Shown: positions 6,789 through 15,011 of the stretch, piece by piece | Layout of the letters: every line of letters starts with the position of its first letter | How positions within the stretch are numbered: position 1 is the stretch's first letter | Position numbers and translations under genes: made by a program | Origin: Cellulomonas sp. URHE0023 | Lineage (GTDB): Bacteria; Actinomycetota; Actinomycetes; Actinomycetales; Cellulomonadaceae | Direction of reading: 5' to 3' | DNA: 64,000 nt | Assembly: GCF_000688475.1 (NCBI RefSeq) | Contig: NZ_JIAN01000009.1 | Location: forward strand, 248,001-312,000 | The notes under the pieces: generated by a model | Told to the model about the DNA's origin: nothing | Seen by the model: the letters and a program-made list of their open reading frames with translations, nothing else | Databases searched by the model: none

Positions 6789-9344
6789 ATGAGCACCCCG
6801 ACGCTGGCCGACCGCATCCCTGCTGACCCGAGCGACCCCGACGCCCTGTACGAGGCATTCACCGGCTGGGCAGACGACCAGGGACTGAGCCTCTACCCGC
6901 ACCAGGACGAGGCACTGCTCGAGCTCGTGACGGGTGCGCACGTGATCCTGTCGACGCCGACCGGCTCGGGCAAGTCGCTCGTCGCGGTGGCAGCGCACTT
7001 CGTCGCACTCGCGCAGGGCCGCCGCACGTACTACACCGCCCCGCTCAAGGCCTTGGTCAGCGAGAAGTTCTTCGCGCTCGTCGACGCGTTCGGGTCGGAG
7101 AACGTCGGGATGATGACCGGGGACTCTGCCGTCAACCCGGGCGCACCGATCATCTGCTGCACCGCCGAGATCCTGGCCAACGTCGCGCTGCGCGACGGGA
7201 ACGACGCCGACGTCGGCCAGGTCGTGATGGACGAGTTCCACTTCTACTCCGACCCGCAGCGTGGGTGGGCGTGGCAGGTCCCGCTGCTCGAGCTGACCAC
7301 GGTCCAGTTCGTGCTCATGTCCGCGACGCTCGGCGACGTCAGCTTCTTCGCCGAGGACCTGACGCGCCGAACCCACCAGAGCGTGGCCGTCATCGCGAAC
7401 GCCGAGCGCCCCGTCCCGCTGACCTTCACCTACGCGGTCGAGCCGCTGCACGAGCTGCTCGACGAGCTGGTGAAGACCCGGCGCGCTCCCGTCTACGTCG
7501 TCCACTTCACGCAGAAGGAGGCCGTCGAGCGCGCGCAGTCCCTGCTGTCCACTCCCCTGGCCAGCCGGGAGCAGCGCGACCGCATCGCCGACGAGATCGC
7601 GGGCTTCCGTTTCGCGCCCGGCTTCGGCAAGACGCTCAACCGCCTCCTGCGGCACGGCGTCGGCGTGCACCACGCGGGGATGCTCCCCAAGTACCGCCGG
7701 ATCGTCGAGAGGCTCACGCAGAAGGGCCTGCTCCCGGTCGTCTGCGGCACGGACACGCTCGGCGTCGGGATCAACGTCCCGATCCGGACGGTGCTGCTCA
7801 CCAGCCTCGTCAAGTACGACGGAGTCCGGATGCGCCACCTGTCCGCCCGCGAGTTCCACCAGATCTCGGGCCGCGCGGGCCGCGCCGGGTTCGACACCGT
7901 GGGGGAGGTCATCATCCTGGCGCCCGAGCACGTGATCGAGAACCGCAAGCTGCTGGAACGCGCGGGCGACGACCCGAAGAAGATCAAGAAGATCGTGCGC
8001 AAGAAGGCGCCGGAGGGGCACGTCAACTGGACGGACAAGACGTACGAGCGTCTGCGTGATGCGCCGCCCGAGCCGCTGACCAGCAGCTTCGCCGTCTCGC
8101 ACGCGATGGTCCTGAACGTGCTGGCGCGCGACGGCGACCCCGTCGCGGCCATGACCAAGCTGCTGACGGACAACCACGAGCCCGCAGGTGCCCAGGGCCG
8201 TCACGTGCGTCGCGCCATCGCCGTCTACCGCTCGCTGAGGGCTGCGGGCGTCGTCGAGCGACCCTGGATCGAGGACGAGAACGGCCGGCACCGCGGCCTG
8301 CGACTCACCACGGACCTGCCACCCAACTTCGCGCTCAACCAGGCCCTGTCCCCGTTCGCGTACGCCGCGCTCGACCTGCTCGACCAGGCGGACCCGGCCT
8401 ACGCCCACGACGTGGTCTCGGTGCTCGAGTCGACCCTGGACGACCCACGCCAGGTGCTCTCCGCGCAGGAGAACAAGGCGCGCGGCGAGGCGGTCGCTGC
8501 CATGAAGGCGGACGGGATCGAGTACGACGAGCGCATGGCGCTCCTGGAGGGCGTCTCCTACCCCAAGCCGCTCGCCGAGCTGCTCGAGGCCATGTTCATC
8601 ACCTACCGGCAGACCAACCCGTGGGTCGCCGACCTCGCCCTGTCCCCCAAGTCCGTCGTCCGTGACATGCACGAGCGGGCCATGAGCTTCGCGGAGTACG
8701 TCGCGTACTACCAGCTCGACCGGACGGAGGGCGTGCTGCTGCGGTACCTCGCCGACGCCTACCGCGCGCTGCGCCAGACGGTTCCCGAGGACGCCCGCAC
8801 CGAGGAGCTGTGGGAGCTCATCGAGTGGCTGGGCGACCTCGTCCGGCGCACCGACTCCAGCCTTCTCGACGAGTGGGAGCGCCTGTCGAACCCCTTGGAC
8901 GAGCACGGGGCCGACGCGCACTCAGGAAGCGGCAGCGGCATCGACGTGGACACTCCGGAGCCGATCACTGCCAACCCGCGTGTGTTCCGCGCCCTCGTGC
9001 GCGGTGCGCTGTTCCGCCGCGTCGAGCTGGCCGCCCGCGAGTTCTACGGAGGTCTAGCGGCACTCGGTGACCTCGACGCCGACGGCGAGCCCTGGACGGT
9101 GGAGCGCTGGCGCGACGCCCTCGACCCGTTCTACGACGACCACGACGAGATCCTCACGGGCTCGCCCGCGCGCGGTCCGGGGCTGTTCCAGGTGACACCC
9201 GGGCGCGGCACGTGGACCGTCCGGCAGCTGCTCGACGACCCCGAGGGTGACCACGACTGGCGCATCGACGCGGTCGTCGACCTGGCCGGATCCGACGAGA
9301 CCAGCGAGGTCCAGCTGCGGATCACCGCCGTCGGACCGTTGTGA
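6789..9344 (+). CDS. DEAD/DEAH-box helicase with DUF3516 C-terminal domain
   Basis: 851-residue superfamily 2 helicase of the Ski2-like actinobacterial DUF3516 group. The motifs are complete: Walker A TPTGSGKS (56-63), DEFH box (148-151), SAT (178-180), a helicase C-terminal domain with GTDTLGVGINVP, and motif VI HQISGRAGRAG (from 357). After residue 500 or so comes the DUF3516 region with a conserved EYVAYYQLDRTEG segment. RNA remodelling or turnover is the likely role by family analogy. It is single and intact, of normal length for the family. A shorter gene follows 13 nt downstream. Confidence 0.93.
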   Translation: MSTPTLADRIPADPSDPDALYEAFTGWADDQGLSLYPHQDEALLELVTGAHVILSTPTGSGKSLVAVAAHFVALAQGRRTYYTAPLKALVSEKFFALVDAFGSENVGMMTGDSAVNPGAPIICCTAEILANVALRDGNDADVGQVVMDEFHFYSDPQRGWAWQVPLLELTTVQFVLMSATLGDVSFFAEDLTRRTHQSVAVIANAERPVPLTFTYAVEPLHELLDELVKTRRAPVYVVHFTQKEAVERAQSLLSTPLASREQRDRIADEIAGFRFAPGFGKTLNRLLRHGVGVHHAGMLPKYRRIVERLTQKGLLPVVCGTDTLGVGINVPIRTVLLTSLVKYDGVRMRHLSAREFHQISGRAGRAGFDTVGEVIILAPEHVIENRKLLERAGDDPKKIKKIVRKKAPEGHVNWTDKTYERLRDAPPEPLTSSFAVSHAMVLNVLARDGDPVAAMTKLLTDNHEPAGAQGRHVRRAIAVYRSLRAAGVVERPWIEDENGRHRGLRLTTDLPPNFALNQALSPFAYAALDLLDQADPAYAHDVVSVLESTLDDPRQVLSAQENKARGEAVAAMKADGIEYDERMALLEGVSYPKPLAELLEAMFITYRQTNPWVADLALSPKSVVRDMHERAMSFAEYVAYYQLDRTEGVLLRYLADAYRALRQTVPEDARTEELWELIEWLGDLVRRTDSSLLDEWERLSNPLDEHGADAHSGSGSGIDVDTPEPITANPRVFRALVRGALFRRVELAAREFYGGLAALGDLDADGEPWTVERWRDALDPFYDDHDEILTGSPARGPGLFQVTPGRGTWTVRQLLDDPEGDHDWRIDAVVDLAGSDETSEVQLRITAVGPL

Positions 9345-9357
9345 CAGGCTGGTCGTC

Positions 9358-9849
9358 GTGACCAAGCACGCACCCACGGGCACCCCGGCGCTCGTCGCCC
9401 TGACCGCCGCGGGCGTCGAGCACACGGCGCACACGTACGAGCACGACCCGGCGAGCGACCTGGGCTACGGCCTGGAGGCCGCGGCGGCGATCGGGGTGCC
9501 ACCCGAGCAGGTGTTCAAGACGCTCATGACAACGGTGGACGGCACGCTCACGGTCGCGGTCGTCCCGGTGACCGGCCAGCTCGACCTCAAGGCTCTGGCG
9601 CACGCGGTCGGCGGCAAGAAGGCAGCCATGGCGGACAAGCACGCCGCCGAGCGCGCCACCGGGTACGTCGTCGGCGGGATCTCCCCGCTCGGCCAGCGTG
9701 CGGCGCACCCGACCGTGGTCGACGAGACGGCCTGGCTGTTCGACACGGTGTTCGTCTCGGGCGGCCGACGAGGCCTGGATGTCGAGCTGTCGCCCGAGGA
9801 CCTGGTCCGTCTCACCGGCGCGACGGTCGCGGACATCGCGCGCGACTGA
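9358..9849 (+). CDS. ybaK: Cys-tRNA(Pro)/Cys-tRNA(Cys) deacylase YbaK
   Basis: 163 residues of the YbaK/EbsC family, which hydrolyses Cys-tRNA mis-charged on tRNA-Pro. The family hallmarks are EQVFKTLMTTVDG, the lysine-rich GKKAAMADK segment and YVVGGISPLGQ with the catalytic-site glycines. The start is the GTG at 9358, chosen because the family begins with a few residues before TPALVALTAAGV; CAGGCT lies 7 nt upstream. It overlaps the next gene by one base (TGATG). Confidence 0.92.
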   Translation: MTKHAPTGTPALVALTAAGVEHTAHTYEHDPASDLGYGLEAAAAIGVPPEQVFKTLMTTVDGTLTVAVVPVTGQLDLKALAHAVGGKKAAMADKHAAERATGYVVGGISPLGQRAAHPTVVDETAWLFDTVFVSGGRRGLDVELSPEDLVRLTGATVADIARD

Positions 9850-10235
9850 TGTCCACCTGGGAGGACGTCGCCTCGGTCGCCTTGGCGCTGCCCGAGACCA
9901 CCCAGGACGAGCTCGTCTGGTCGGTGCGCGGCAAGATCGTCGTCAAGGAGCGCCGGCTCAGACCGGCCGACCTCAAAGCGCTCGGCGACGACGTCCCCGA
10001 CGGGCCGGTGCTCATGGTGCACACCGGCGACCTGGTCACCAAGGACGAGATGCTTGCCCGGCGCCCGGACGCGTACTTCGTCACGCCGCACTTCAACGGC
10101 TATCCCGCGGTCCTCGTGCGGCTCGAGGTCATCGACGTGGATGAGCTGACGGACGCGGTCGTCGAGGCCTGGCTGCGGACGGCCCCGAAAGCGCTGGCCG
10201 AGCAGTGGCTCGCAGAGCATCCCGAGGGGCCCTAG
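9849..10235 (+). CDS. MmcQ/YjbR family protein
   Basis: 128 residues of the MmcQ/YjbR fold (double-wing, CyaY-like), starting MSTWEDVASVALALPETTQ and containing the conserved TPHFNGYPAVLVRL strand. Members are often labelled DNA-binding, but the role is not established. It is translationally coupled to the deacylase (TGATG overlap). Its TAG stop shares CTAG with the stop of the convergent YccF gene. Confidence 0.88.
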   Translation: MSTWEDVASVALALPETTQDELVWSVRGKIVVKERRLRPADLKALGDDVPDGPVLMVHTGDLVTKDEMLARRPDAYFVTPHFNGYPAVLVRLEVIDVDELTDAVVEAWLRTAPKALAEQWLAEHPEGP

Positions 10236-10630
10236 TGCCCGTAGGCAGCCATGGCACGGTCTGACGGGACGATCTGCTTGCCCAGCGGTACCAGGGAGAT
10301 CGGGACCATCTTCCAGTTGGCGAGCGCGAGCGGGATACCGATGATCGTGATCGCCTGCAGGACGCCGGTGATGATGTGGGCGAGCGCGAGCCACCACCCC
10401 GCGACGATGATCCAGATGACGTTCCCGATCACGGACCAGGCACCCGCCGTGGGCTTGTCCACGACGGTGCGCCCGAACGGCCACAGCGCGTAGCTCGCCA
10501 TGCGGAACGCGGCGATCCCGAACGGGATGGTGATGATGAGGATGCAGCACAGGATGCCCGCGGCGACGTACCCGAGGGCGAGCCAGAACCCGGCGAGCAC
10601 GAGCCAGATGATGTTCAGCAGCGTCTTCAC
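10232..10630 (-). CDS. YccF-domain inner membrane protein
   Basis: 132 residues with two repeated YccF units: LLNIIWLVLAGFWLALGY and VIGNVIWIIVAGWWLALAH, each followed by a short loop ending in IxIPFGIA or IGIPLALA. About four transmembrane segments. YccF proteins are widespread and of unknown function. The start is a GTG; the gene is divergent from the YggS homologue, with only 41 nt between starts. Confidence 0.9.
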   Translation of the reverse strand: MKTLLNIIWLVLAGFWLALGYVAAGILCCILIITIPFGIAAFRMASYALWPFGRTVVDKPTAGAWSVIGNVIWIIVAGWWLALAHIITGVLQAITIIGIPLALANWKMVPISLVPLGKQIVPSDRAMAAYGH

Positions 10631-10658
10631 AGGTCAAGAGTGCACCCGCACTGGCGGA

Positions 10659-10664
10659 TAGGGT
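10659..10664 (+). promoter_or_regulatory. -10 hexamer for a leaderless mRNA (yggS homologue)
   Basis: TAGGGT lies 7 nt before the ATG at 10672. There is no Shine-Dalgarno sequence, which supports the ATG at 10672 as both transcription and translation start rather than the in-frame GTG at 10663. Confidence 0.45.
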
Positions 10665-10671
10665 GCGTCCC

Positions 10672-11382
10672 ATGACCGTCGACCCCACCGCGGTGGCCGA
10701 CCGGCTCGTACAACTGCGCGCCCGGATCGCCGCCGCCGAGAGCGCCGCCGGCCGTTCCCCCGGGTCGGTGCGCCTGCTGCTCGCCACGAAGACCCAGGAC
10801 GCGGCGACGATCCGCGCGGCCCTCGCAGCAGACACGGGAACGCCCCACCCGGTGCTCATCGGGGAGAACCGGGTGCAGGAGCTCGTCGCCAAAGGCCCAC
10901 TCCTGGGCGACCTCGGCGTGACGACCCACCTCATCGGGCCCCTGCAGTCGAACAAGGTCAACGCCGCCCTGCGGTGGGCGTCATGCATCGAGTCCGTCGC
11001 TTCGCTGGACCTGGCACACCGCCTGGCCGCGCGGTCGAGCGGTGTGCAGGTGTACGTGCAGGTCAACGTCTCGCAAGAGCCGACGAAGCACGGTGCAGCC
11101 CCCGCCGAGGCGGTCGAGCTGGCCTGCGCGATCGGCGCTCTGCCCGGTGTGCGGCTGGCGGGCCTGATGACCGTCGGAGCGAACTCGCGCGATGCCGACC
11201 TGGTCAGAGCCGGTTACGCGGTGCTACGAACCCTGCGTGACGAGATCGTCGCCTCCGGCGCACCCGGCACCGCGGACGTCCAGGAGCTGTCCATGGGCAT
11301 GAGCGGCGACCTGGAGCTCGCCATCGCGGAGGGTGCGACCGTCGTGCGGGTCGGGAGCGCCCTGTTCGGGCCTCGGGCCTGA
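10672..11382 (+). CDS. YggS/PLPBP family pyridoxal phosphate homeostasis protein
   Basis: 236 residues, PLP-binding alanine-racemase-like barrel. The PLP lysine lies in LLLATKTQD (about residue 38), followed by IGENRVQEL, HLIGPLQSNK and the C-terminal LSMGMSGDLELAIAEG phosphate-binding loop. Note Thr-Lys-Thr in place of the commoner V-S-K-x. The protein buffers PLP and affects amino-acid homeostasis, including valine/isoleucine pools in other bacteria, which is of note near an ilv block. Length is normal. Confidence 0.93.
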   Translation: MTVDPTAVADRLVQLRARIAAAESAAGRSPGSVRLLLATKTQDAATIRAALAADTGTPHPVLIGENRVQELVAKGPLLGDLGVTTHLIGPLQSNKVNAALRWASCIESVASLDLAHRLAARSSGVQVYVQVNVSQEPTKHGAAPAEAVELACAIGALPGVRLAGLMTVGANSRDADLVRAGYAVLRTLRDEIVASGAPGTADVQELSMGMSGDLELAIAEGATVVRVGSALFGPRA

Positions 11383-11384
11383 GC

Positions 11385-11552
11385 TCAGGAGCCCAGCTGC
11401 CGGGTGACGGGCCGACCGCCCCCGCGCAGTGCGACGGCCCGGGCGGCGGCCGAGCGTGCACCGGCGGAGCGGCGGCGGACGCTCGCCAGCTCGCGTGCGT
11501 GCAGCACGCTCATGCGGCGGATCTCGCGGTCGAGCCTGGCGTCGGCGGTCAT
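11385..11552 (-). CDS. Small basic protein, 55 residues
   Basis: An open frame of 55 codons beginning MTADARLDREIRRMSVLHA and ending VTRQLGS, with AAGGAG placed 6 nt before the ATG at 11552, the best ribosome binding site in this neighbourhood. It is rich in Arg and Ala, probably helical, and has no membrane segment. It lies in the convergent gap after the yggS homologue and divergent from the DUF202 pair. No family was recognised. The strong ribosome binding site and full use of the gap make it likely real. Confidence 0.6.
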   Translation of the reverse strand: MTADARLDREIRRMSVLHARELASVRRRSAGARSAAARAVALRGGGRPVTRQLGS

Positions 11553-11712
11553 CTGCATCTCCTTCGTCGCGAGGAAGGAGAGCGTGGTGCCGGTCCAGAT
11601 ACGTCGGGTGTGCTCGCAGGCGGCCCGGACCGCTGCGACCGGCGCCGTCTACCTGGTGCTCGTCGGCGCGTTCGTCGTGGTCAGCCGCCGGACCAGAGAC
11701 CAAGATGGGCAC

Positions 11713-12078
11713 GTGGCCGACGACAAGAGGTTCCCGCGGTGGGTCTACGGCGTCGGCACCGAGCCCGACGCACGGTTCTCGCTGGCCAACGAGCGCACCT
11801 TCCTCGCCTGGATCCGCACCTCGCTCGCCCTTCTCGCCGGCGGGGTCGCGCTCGAGGCGCTCGACCTGCCGATCGAGGACCACCTCCGGTTCTCGGCAGC
11901 TCTGGTGCTCGTCGTCGTCGGCCTCGTCGCACCGGCGACCGCCTGGATCGGCTGGGCGCAGGCCGAACGGGCCGTCCGCCTCGGCACCCCTCTGCCGTCG
12001 CCGTCCGCGTTCGGTCTCCTGGTCGTGGGCGTCTGCCTGGCGGGTCTCCTGGTGCTGATCGGGCTGGCGACGGCATGA
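11713..12078 (+). CDS. YidH/DUF202 family membrane protein
   Basis: 121 residues with the DUF202 signature DARFSLANERTFLAWIRTSLALLAGG, then three transmembrane segments in all. The GTG at 11713 is chosen because the family starts shortly before FPRWVYGVGTEPD; the upstream open frame is not family-like. It overlaps the following DUF202 gene by ATGA. The role of YidH/DUF202 proteins is unknown; they are usually found as adjacent pairs like this one. Confidence 0.85.
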   Translation: MADDKRFPRWVYGVGTEPDARFSLANERTFLAWIRTSLALLAGGVALEALDLPIEDHLRFSAALVLVVVGLVAPATAWIGWAQAERAVRLGTPLPSPSAFGLLVVGVCLAGLLVLIGLATA

Positions 12079-12383
12079 CCGAACCTGCCGCCACGGGCCT
12101 GGCGGTCGAGCGCACGCACCTCGCGTGGCGTCGGACCGCGCTCGGTCTGACGGCAGGAGGCGTCGCCGCAGCGCACGTGCTCCAGGAGTTCCTCGGTGGC
12201 GGCGCGTGGAGCATCGCAGCCCTCGGCGCCCTCGTGGCGGCCGTCCTCGCGATCTTCTCGGCTCGCCGGAACGCCCGCGAGGACGTCTCGGGCCTCGACG
12301 GACGCCTGGTGACCGTGTGCGCGTCCGGCCTCACCGTGCTCGGCGTCGGAGCCGTCGCGTTCGTCGTTCTGCACGGCACCTAG
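12075..12383 (+). CDS. Second DUF202 family membrane protein
   Basis: 102 residues, beginning MTEPAATGLAVERTHLAWRR, a shortened form of the same RTxLAW signature as the preceding gene, followed by three hydrophobic helices. The 4-nt ATGA overlap with the YidH-like gene indicates translational coupling and probably a hetero-oligomeric membrane complex. Function unknown. Confidence 0.82.
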   Translation: MTEPAATGLAVERTHLAWRRTALGLTAGGVAAAHVLQEFLGGGAWSIAALGALVAAVLAIFSARRNAREDVSGLDGRLVTVCASGLTVLGVGAVAFVVLHGT

Positions 12384-12390
12384 GACCGCC

Positions 12391-12933
12391 TCACCAGCGT
12401 CGTCGCACGGTCGCCTTCGGGCCGGTCACGAGGCTGGCTGCGGGTACGTCGTCTGCGACGACCGCGCCGGCGGCTATCACGGCGTCGCGGCCGATGCTCA
12501 CGCCGGGCAGGATCGTCACGCCGGCACCGATCCAGACGTTCTCCTCGACATCGATCGGTGCGCCCGTGAGGTACAGCCGACGCTCGGCTGGGTCGACGGG
12601 GTGCCCGTCGGTGATGAAGGTGACCTTGGGCCCGACCATGACCCGCTCGCCGAGCCGGATGCCGGCGTAGTCCAGGAACGTGCAGCCCTGGTTGATGAAC
12701 ACCCGCTCGGCCAGGTCGAGGTTCAGGCCGTGATCCGTGTAGAAGGGCGGGTAGATCGTCGTGCGCGCGGGCAGGGGGCGGCCGAGTATCTGCTCGAGCA
12801 GCGCGGCCTTGCCCGCGTCGTCGTCGAACGGCAGGACGTTCAGTCGCGAGGTCAGCCCGGTGACGTGCAGGACGCGGGCCGCCATCGCCTGGAACTCGGG
12901 GCTGTGGATGAGCATCAGACGGTCACCGGGCAT
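12391..12933 (-). CDS. Maltose/galactoside O-acetyltransferase-type LbH transferase
   Basis: 180 residues with left-handed beta-helix hexapeptide repeats: YTDHGLNLDLAERVFINQGC, then VMVGPKVTFITDGHPVD and VWIGAGVTILPGVSIG. It is closest in layout to Maa/LacA/NodL acetyl-CoA-dependent sugar O-acetyltransferases; the active-site histidine is in TDGHP. The acceptor sugar is unknown. It ends 8 nt from the convergent DUF202 gene. Confidence 0.88.
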   Translation of the reverse strand: MPGDRLMLIHSPEFQAMAARVLHVTGLTSRLNVLPFDDDAGKAALLEQILGRPLPARTTIYPPFYTDHGLNLDLAERVFINQGCTFLDYAGIRLGERVMVGPKVTFITDGHPVDPAERRLYLTGAPIDVEENVWIGAGVTILPGVSIGRDAVIAAGAVVADDVPAASLVTGPKATVRRRW

Positions 12934-12978
12934 CCCACGATCTTGGTCCGACTCCGACGGACGGCCGGGAGAAACGCC

Positions 12979-14037
12979 CTACGGGACGCGTGCCGTCCAG
13001 GCCGGGTCGGCGAACTTGGTGGTCACGAGCTCCCTCGCCAGCTCGAGCTCGTGCGGCCGAAGATCGCCGTCGACGGTCGGGTACTGCTGCCGGAAGTGCG
13101 CGACGAACGCGTCGATGACCGCCTCCCGTGGGAGCTGCGTCTGGGAACGCACCGGGTCGACGCGCTTCGCCGCGCTGGCGGTCCCCTTGTCCGAGAGCTT
13201 CTCCCGACCGATCCGCAGCACCTGGAGCATCTTGTCGGCGTCGATGTCGTAGGACATCGTCACGTGGTGCAGGACGGCCCCGCCGACGACGCGCTTCTGC
13301 GCCGAACCCGCCAGCTTGCCCGTCGACGACGAGATGTCGTTGAGTCCCGTGAGGGTGGCCTGCACGCCGACGTCCGCGAGCGCTCCGAGGACCCACTGGT
13401 TGAGGAATCCGTAGGACTCCTCGAACGTCATGCCGTCGACGAGCGAGGCGGGAACCACGAGCGAGAAGGTGATGCAGTTCCCCGCCTCCATGAACATCGC
13501 TCCACCGCCCGAGATCCGACGCACGACCGTGATCCCGAAGCGCTCCGCCGCCGCCAGGTCGACCTCGTTGCGCAGCGACTGGAACGACCCGATGATCACG
13601 GCCGGCTCGACCCACTCCCAGAACCGCAGGGTCGGCCCTCGCCGACCCGCGGCGAGCTCTTCGGTGAGCACCTGGTCGAGCGCGGCGTGCAGCGCGGGCG
13701 GGAGCGGTCCGGGGTGGATGAGCTCGAACGTGTGGTCGCCCCAGACCGTCGAGTAGCCGAGCGCACGGCGCACGGCGGTCGCCACGGCGCGCGCGTCGAA
13801 CCCCACCATCGTCACGGGTTCGGCGAACCACCGCAGCGCCTCGGTCACGCTCTGCGTCAGCACGGAGAAGCTCGCGTCGAACGGTAGGCCGTCGAGCGCC
13901 GTCGACAGCACCTCGAGCGCCTCGTCGGGCTCGAGGAAGAAGTCGCCGCTGACGCTCACGTCACGCAGGCGCCCGTCCACCACGTCGAGGTCGACCGCGA
14001 CGAGCTTGCCGCCGGGGACCTTGTACTCACCGTGCAT
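12979..14037 (-). CDS. Lipoate-protein ligase A homologue with N-terminal accessory domain
   Basis: 352 residues. The C-terminal 260 residues are a biotin/lipoate ligase (BPL/LplA) catalytic domain: VVRRISGGGAMF (the RRxSGGG lipoate/ATP loop), NCITFSLV and the adenylate-lysine region GKLAGSAQKRVVGGAVLHH. The first 90 residues or so (KVPGGKLVAVDLDVVDGRL and SGDFFLEPDEALEVL) resemble the accessory domain that is normally C-terminal in E. coli LplA, so the domain order is reversed. It probably attaches lipoate or octanoate to E2/GcvH lysines. An upstream TAGGCT 6 nt before ATG suggests a leaderless transcript. Confidence 0.83.
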   Translation of the reverse strand: MHGEYKVPGGKLVAVDLDVVDGRLRDVSVSGDFFLEPDEALEVLSTALDGLPFDASFSVLTQSVTEALRWFAEPVTMVGFDARAVATAVRRALGYSTVWGDHTFELIHPGPLPPALHAALDQVLTEELAAGRRGPTLRFWEWVEPAVIIGSFQSLRNEVDLAAAERFGITVVRRISGGGAMFMEAGNCITFSLVVPASLVDGMTFEESYGFLNQWVLGALADVGVQATLTGLNDISSSTGKLAGSAQKRVVGGAVLHHVTMSYDIDADKMLQVLRIGREKLSDKGTASAAKRVDPVRSQTQLPREAVIDAFVAHFRQQYPTVDGDLRPHELELARELVTTKFADPAWTARVP

Positions 14038-14043
14038 CGCACG

Positions 14044-14049
14044 AGCCTA
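14044..14049 (-). promoter_or_regulatory. -10 hexamer for a leaderless mRNA (lipoate ligase homologue)
   Basis: TAGGCT on the reverse strand ends 6 nt before the ATG at 14037. There is no ribosome binding site in the gap. Confidence 0.45.
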
Positions 14050-14061
14050 TGCACCGGCGTG

Positions 14062-14922
14062 TCATCCCAGCGCGCGAACCGCCAGCTGCGCCCGCTCCTG
14101 GACCATCGCCGACAGGGACTCCGGATCGCCGAGCGTCGCGAGGCCGTCCTCGCGGGTCCCCGTCGAGAAGGTCTGCGCCGTCCACGAGACGATGGTGTTC
14201 CCCACGAGCATCTGCCCCTGGTAGGCAGGCACCGTCGACCCCGCGGACGTCCGGTCCACCTGGAGCACGACCGAGGGGTAGACGCCCTGCCCCTCGATCG
14301 CCGGCTGCGCCGTCCAGAACGCACTCTCGACGCCGGTGGTCACCTCGCGGTAGCTCGGGCACGCGTCGATGGTTGTCACGAGCTCGCGGAACGCCTCGCG
14401 GGCCGCGGCCGGGTCGGGCAGGACGGTCACCTCCTGCTCGAAGTCCATCGCGGTGTTGCCCCAGCGGCGGACGTCGTAGAAGGACGGCGGCTCGGCGACG
14501 ACGGTCACCGCCAGCACGCAGGTGACGGGTTCCACGACGGTGCCCGTGGGCAGTCCCCACGGGACCTGCCCAGAAGCCACGAGCTCGTCGACCCCGGTCT
14601 CCGCAGCCGGGACGTCGGCCACGAGGTCCGCGGCCGTCACGAACAGGCCCATGCTCGTCGTCGCGTCGAACGCGGCATCAGACCCGGGGGGCGCGACGGA
14701 CACCGACGGCGTGGGCGCCGACGGCAGATCGCTCGGCGTCGGCGAGGCGACGGCCGTCGGGATCGGCTCGGTCTCGACCGACCAGGGCTCGGCGACGAGC
14801 AGGACCAGGAGCGCGAACGCACCGACGGCGACGGCGAGCCACCACCACCCGTGCGCCGGCGGCCTCCTACGGGACCCCTCAGTGCCGTCGGACGACGGCG
14901 ACGGCGGGGCGGAGCCGGACAC
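14062..14922 (-). CDS. Single-pass membrane protein with extracytoplasmic domain
   Basis: 286 residues. A 25-residue cytoplasmic Ser/Pro/Arg tail is followed by a transmembrane helix (WWWLAVAVGAFALLVLLVA), a Pro/Thr/Ser linker to about residue 80, and a soluble outer domain with two cysteines (VTCVLAV and DACPSY) likely to form a disulphide. This resembles the outer sensor domains of PknH_C-like actinobacterial proteins in outline only; no kinase is attached. Function unknown. It ends 25 nt upstream of the lipoate ligase start. Confidence 0.6.
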   Translation of the reverse strand: MSGSAPPSPSSDGTEGSRRRPPAHGWWWLAVAVGAFALLVLLVAEPWSVETEPIPTAVASPTPSDLPSAPTPSVSVAPPGSDAAFDATTSMGLFVTAADLVADVPAAETGVDELVASGQVPWGLPTGTVVEPVTCVLAVTVVAEPPSFYDVRRWGNTAMDFEQEVTVLPDPAAAREAFRELVTTIDACPSYREVTTGVESAFWTAQPAIEGQGVYPSVVLQVDRTSAGSTVPAYQGQMLVGNTIVSWTAQTFSTGTREDGLATLGDPESLSAMVQERAQLAVRALG

Positions 14923-15011
14923 GACCGCACCCCTCTCGCCGCATCGGCCGCCGTCGGGGGCCGTCAGGTCCCGAGGTTAGCCGCGAGCGCGGCCCGTGAC
15001 GGGATGAAAAG

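Noticed and set aside
6630..8921. A 763-codon open frame antisense to the helicase gene
   Set aside because: It arises from high GC codon bias in the real gene, has no family-like sequence and is overwhelmed by the intact helicase motifs on the + strand.
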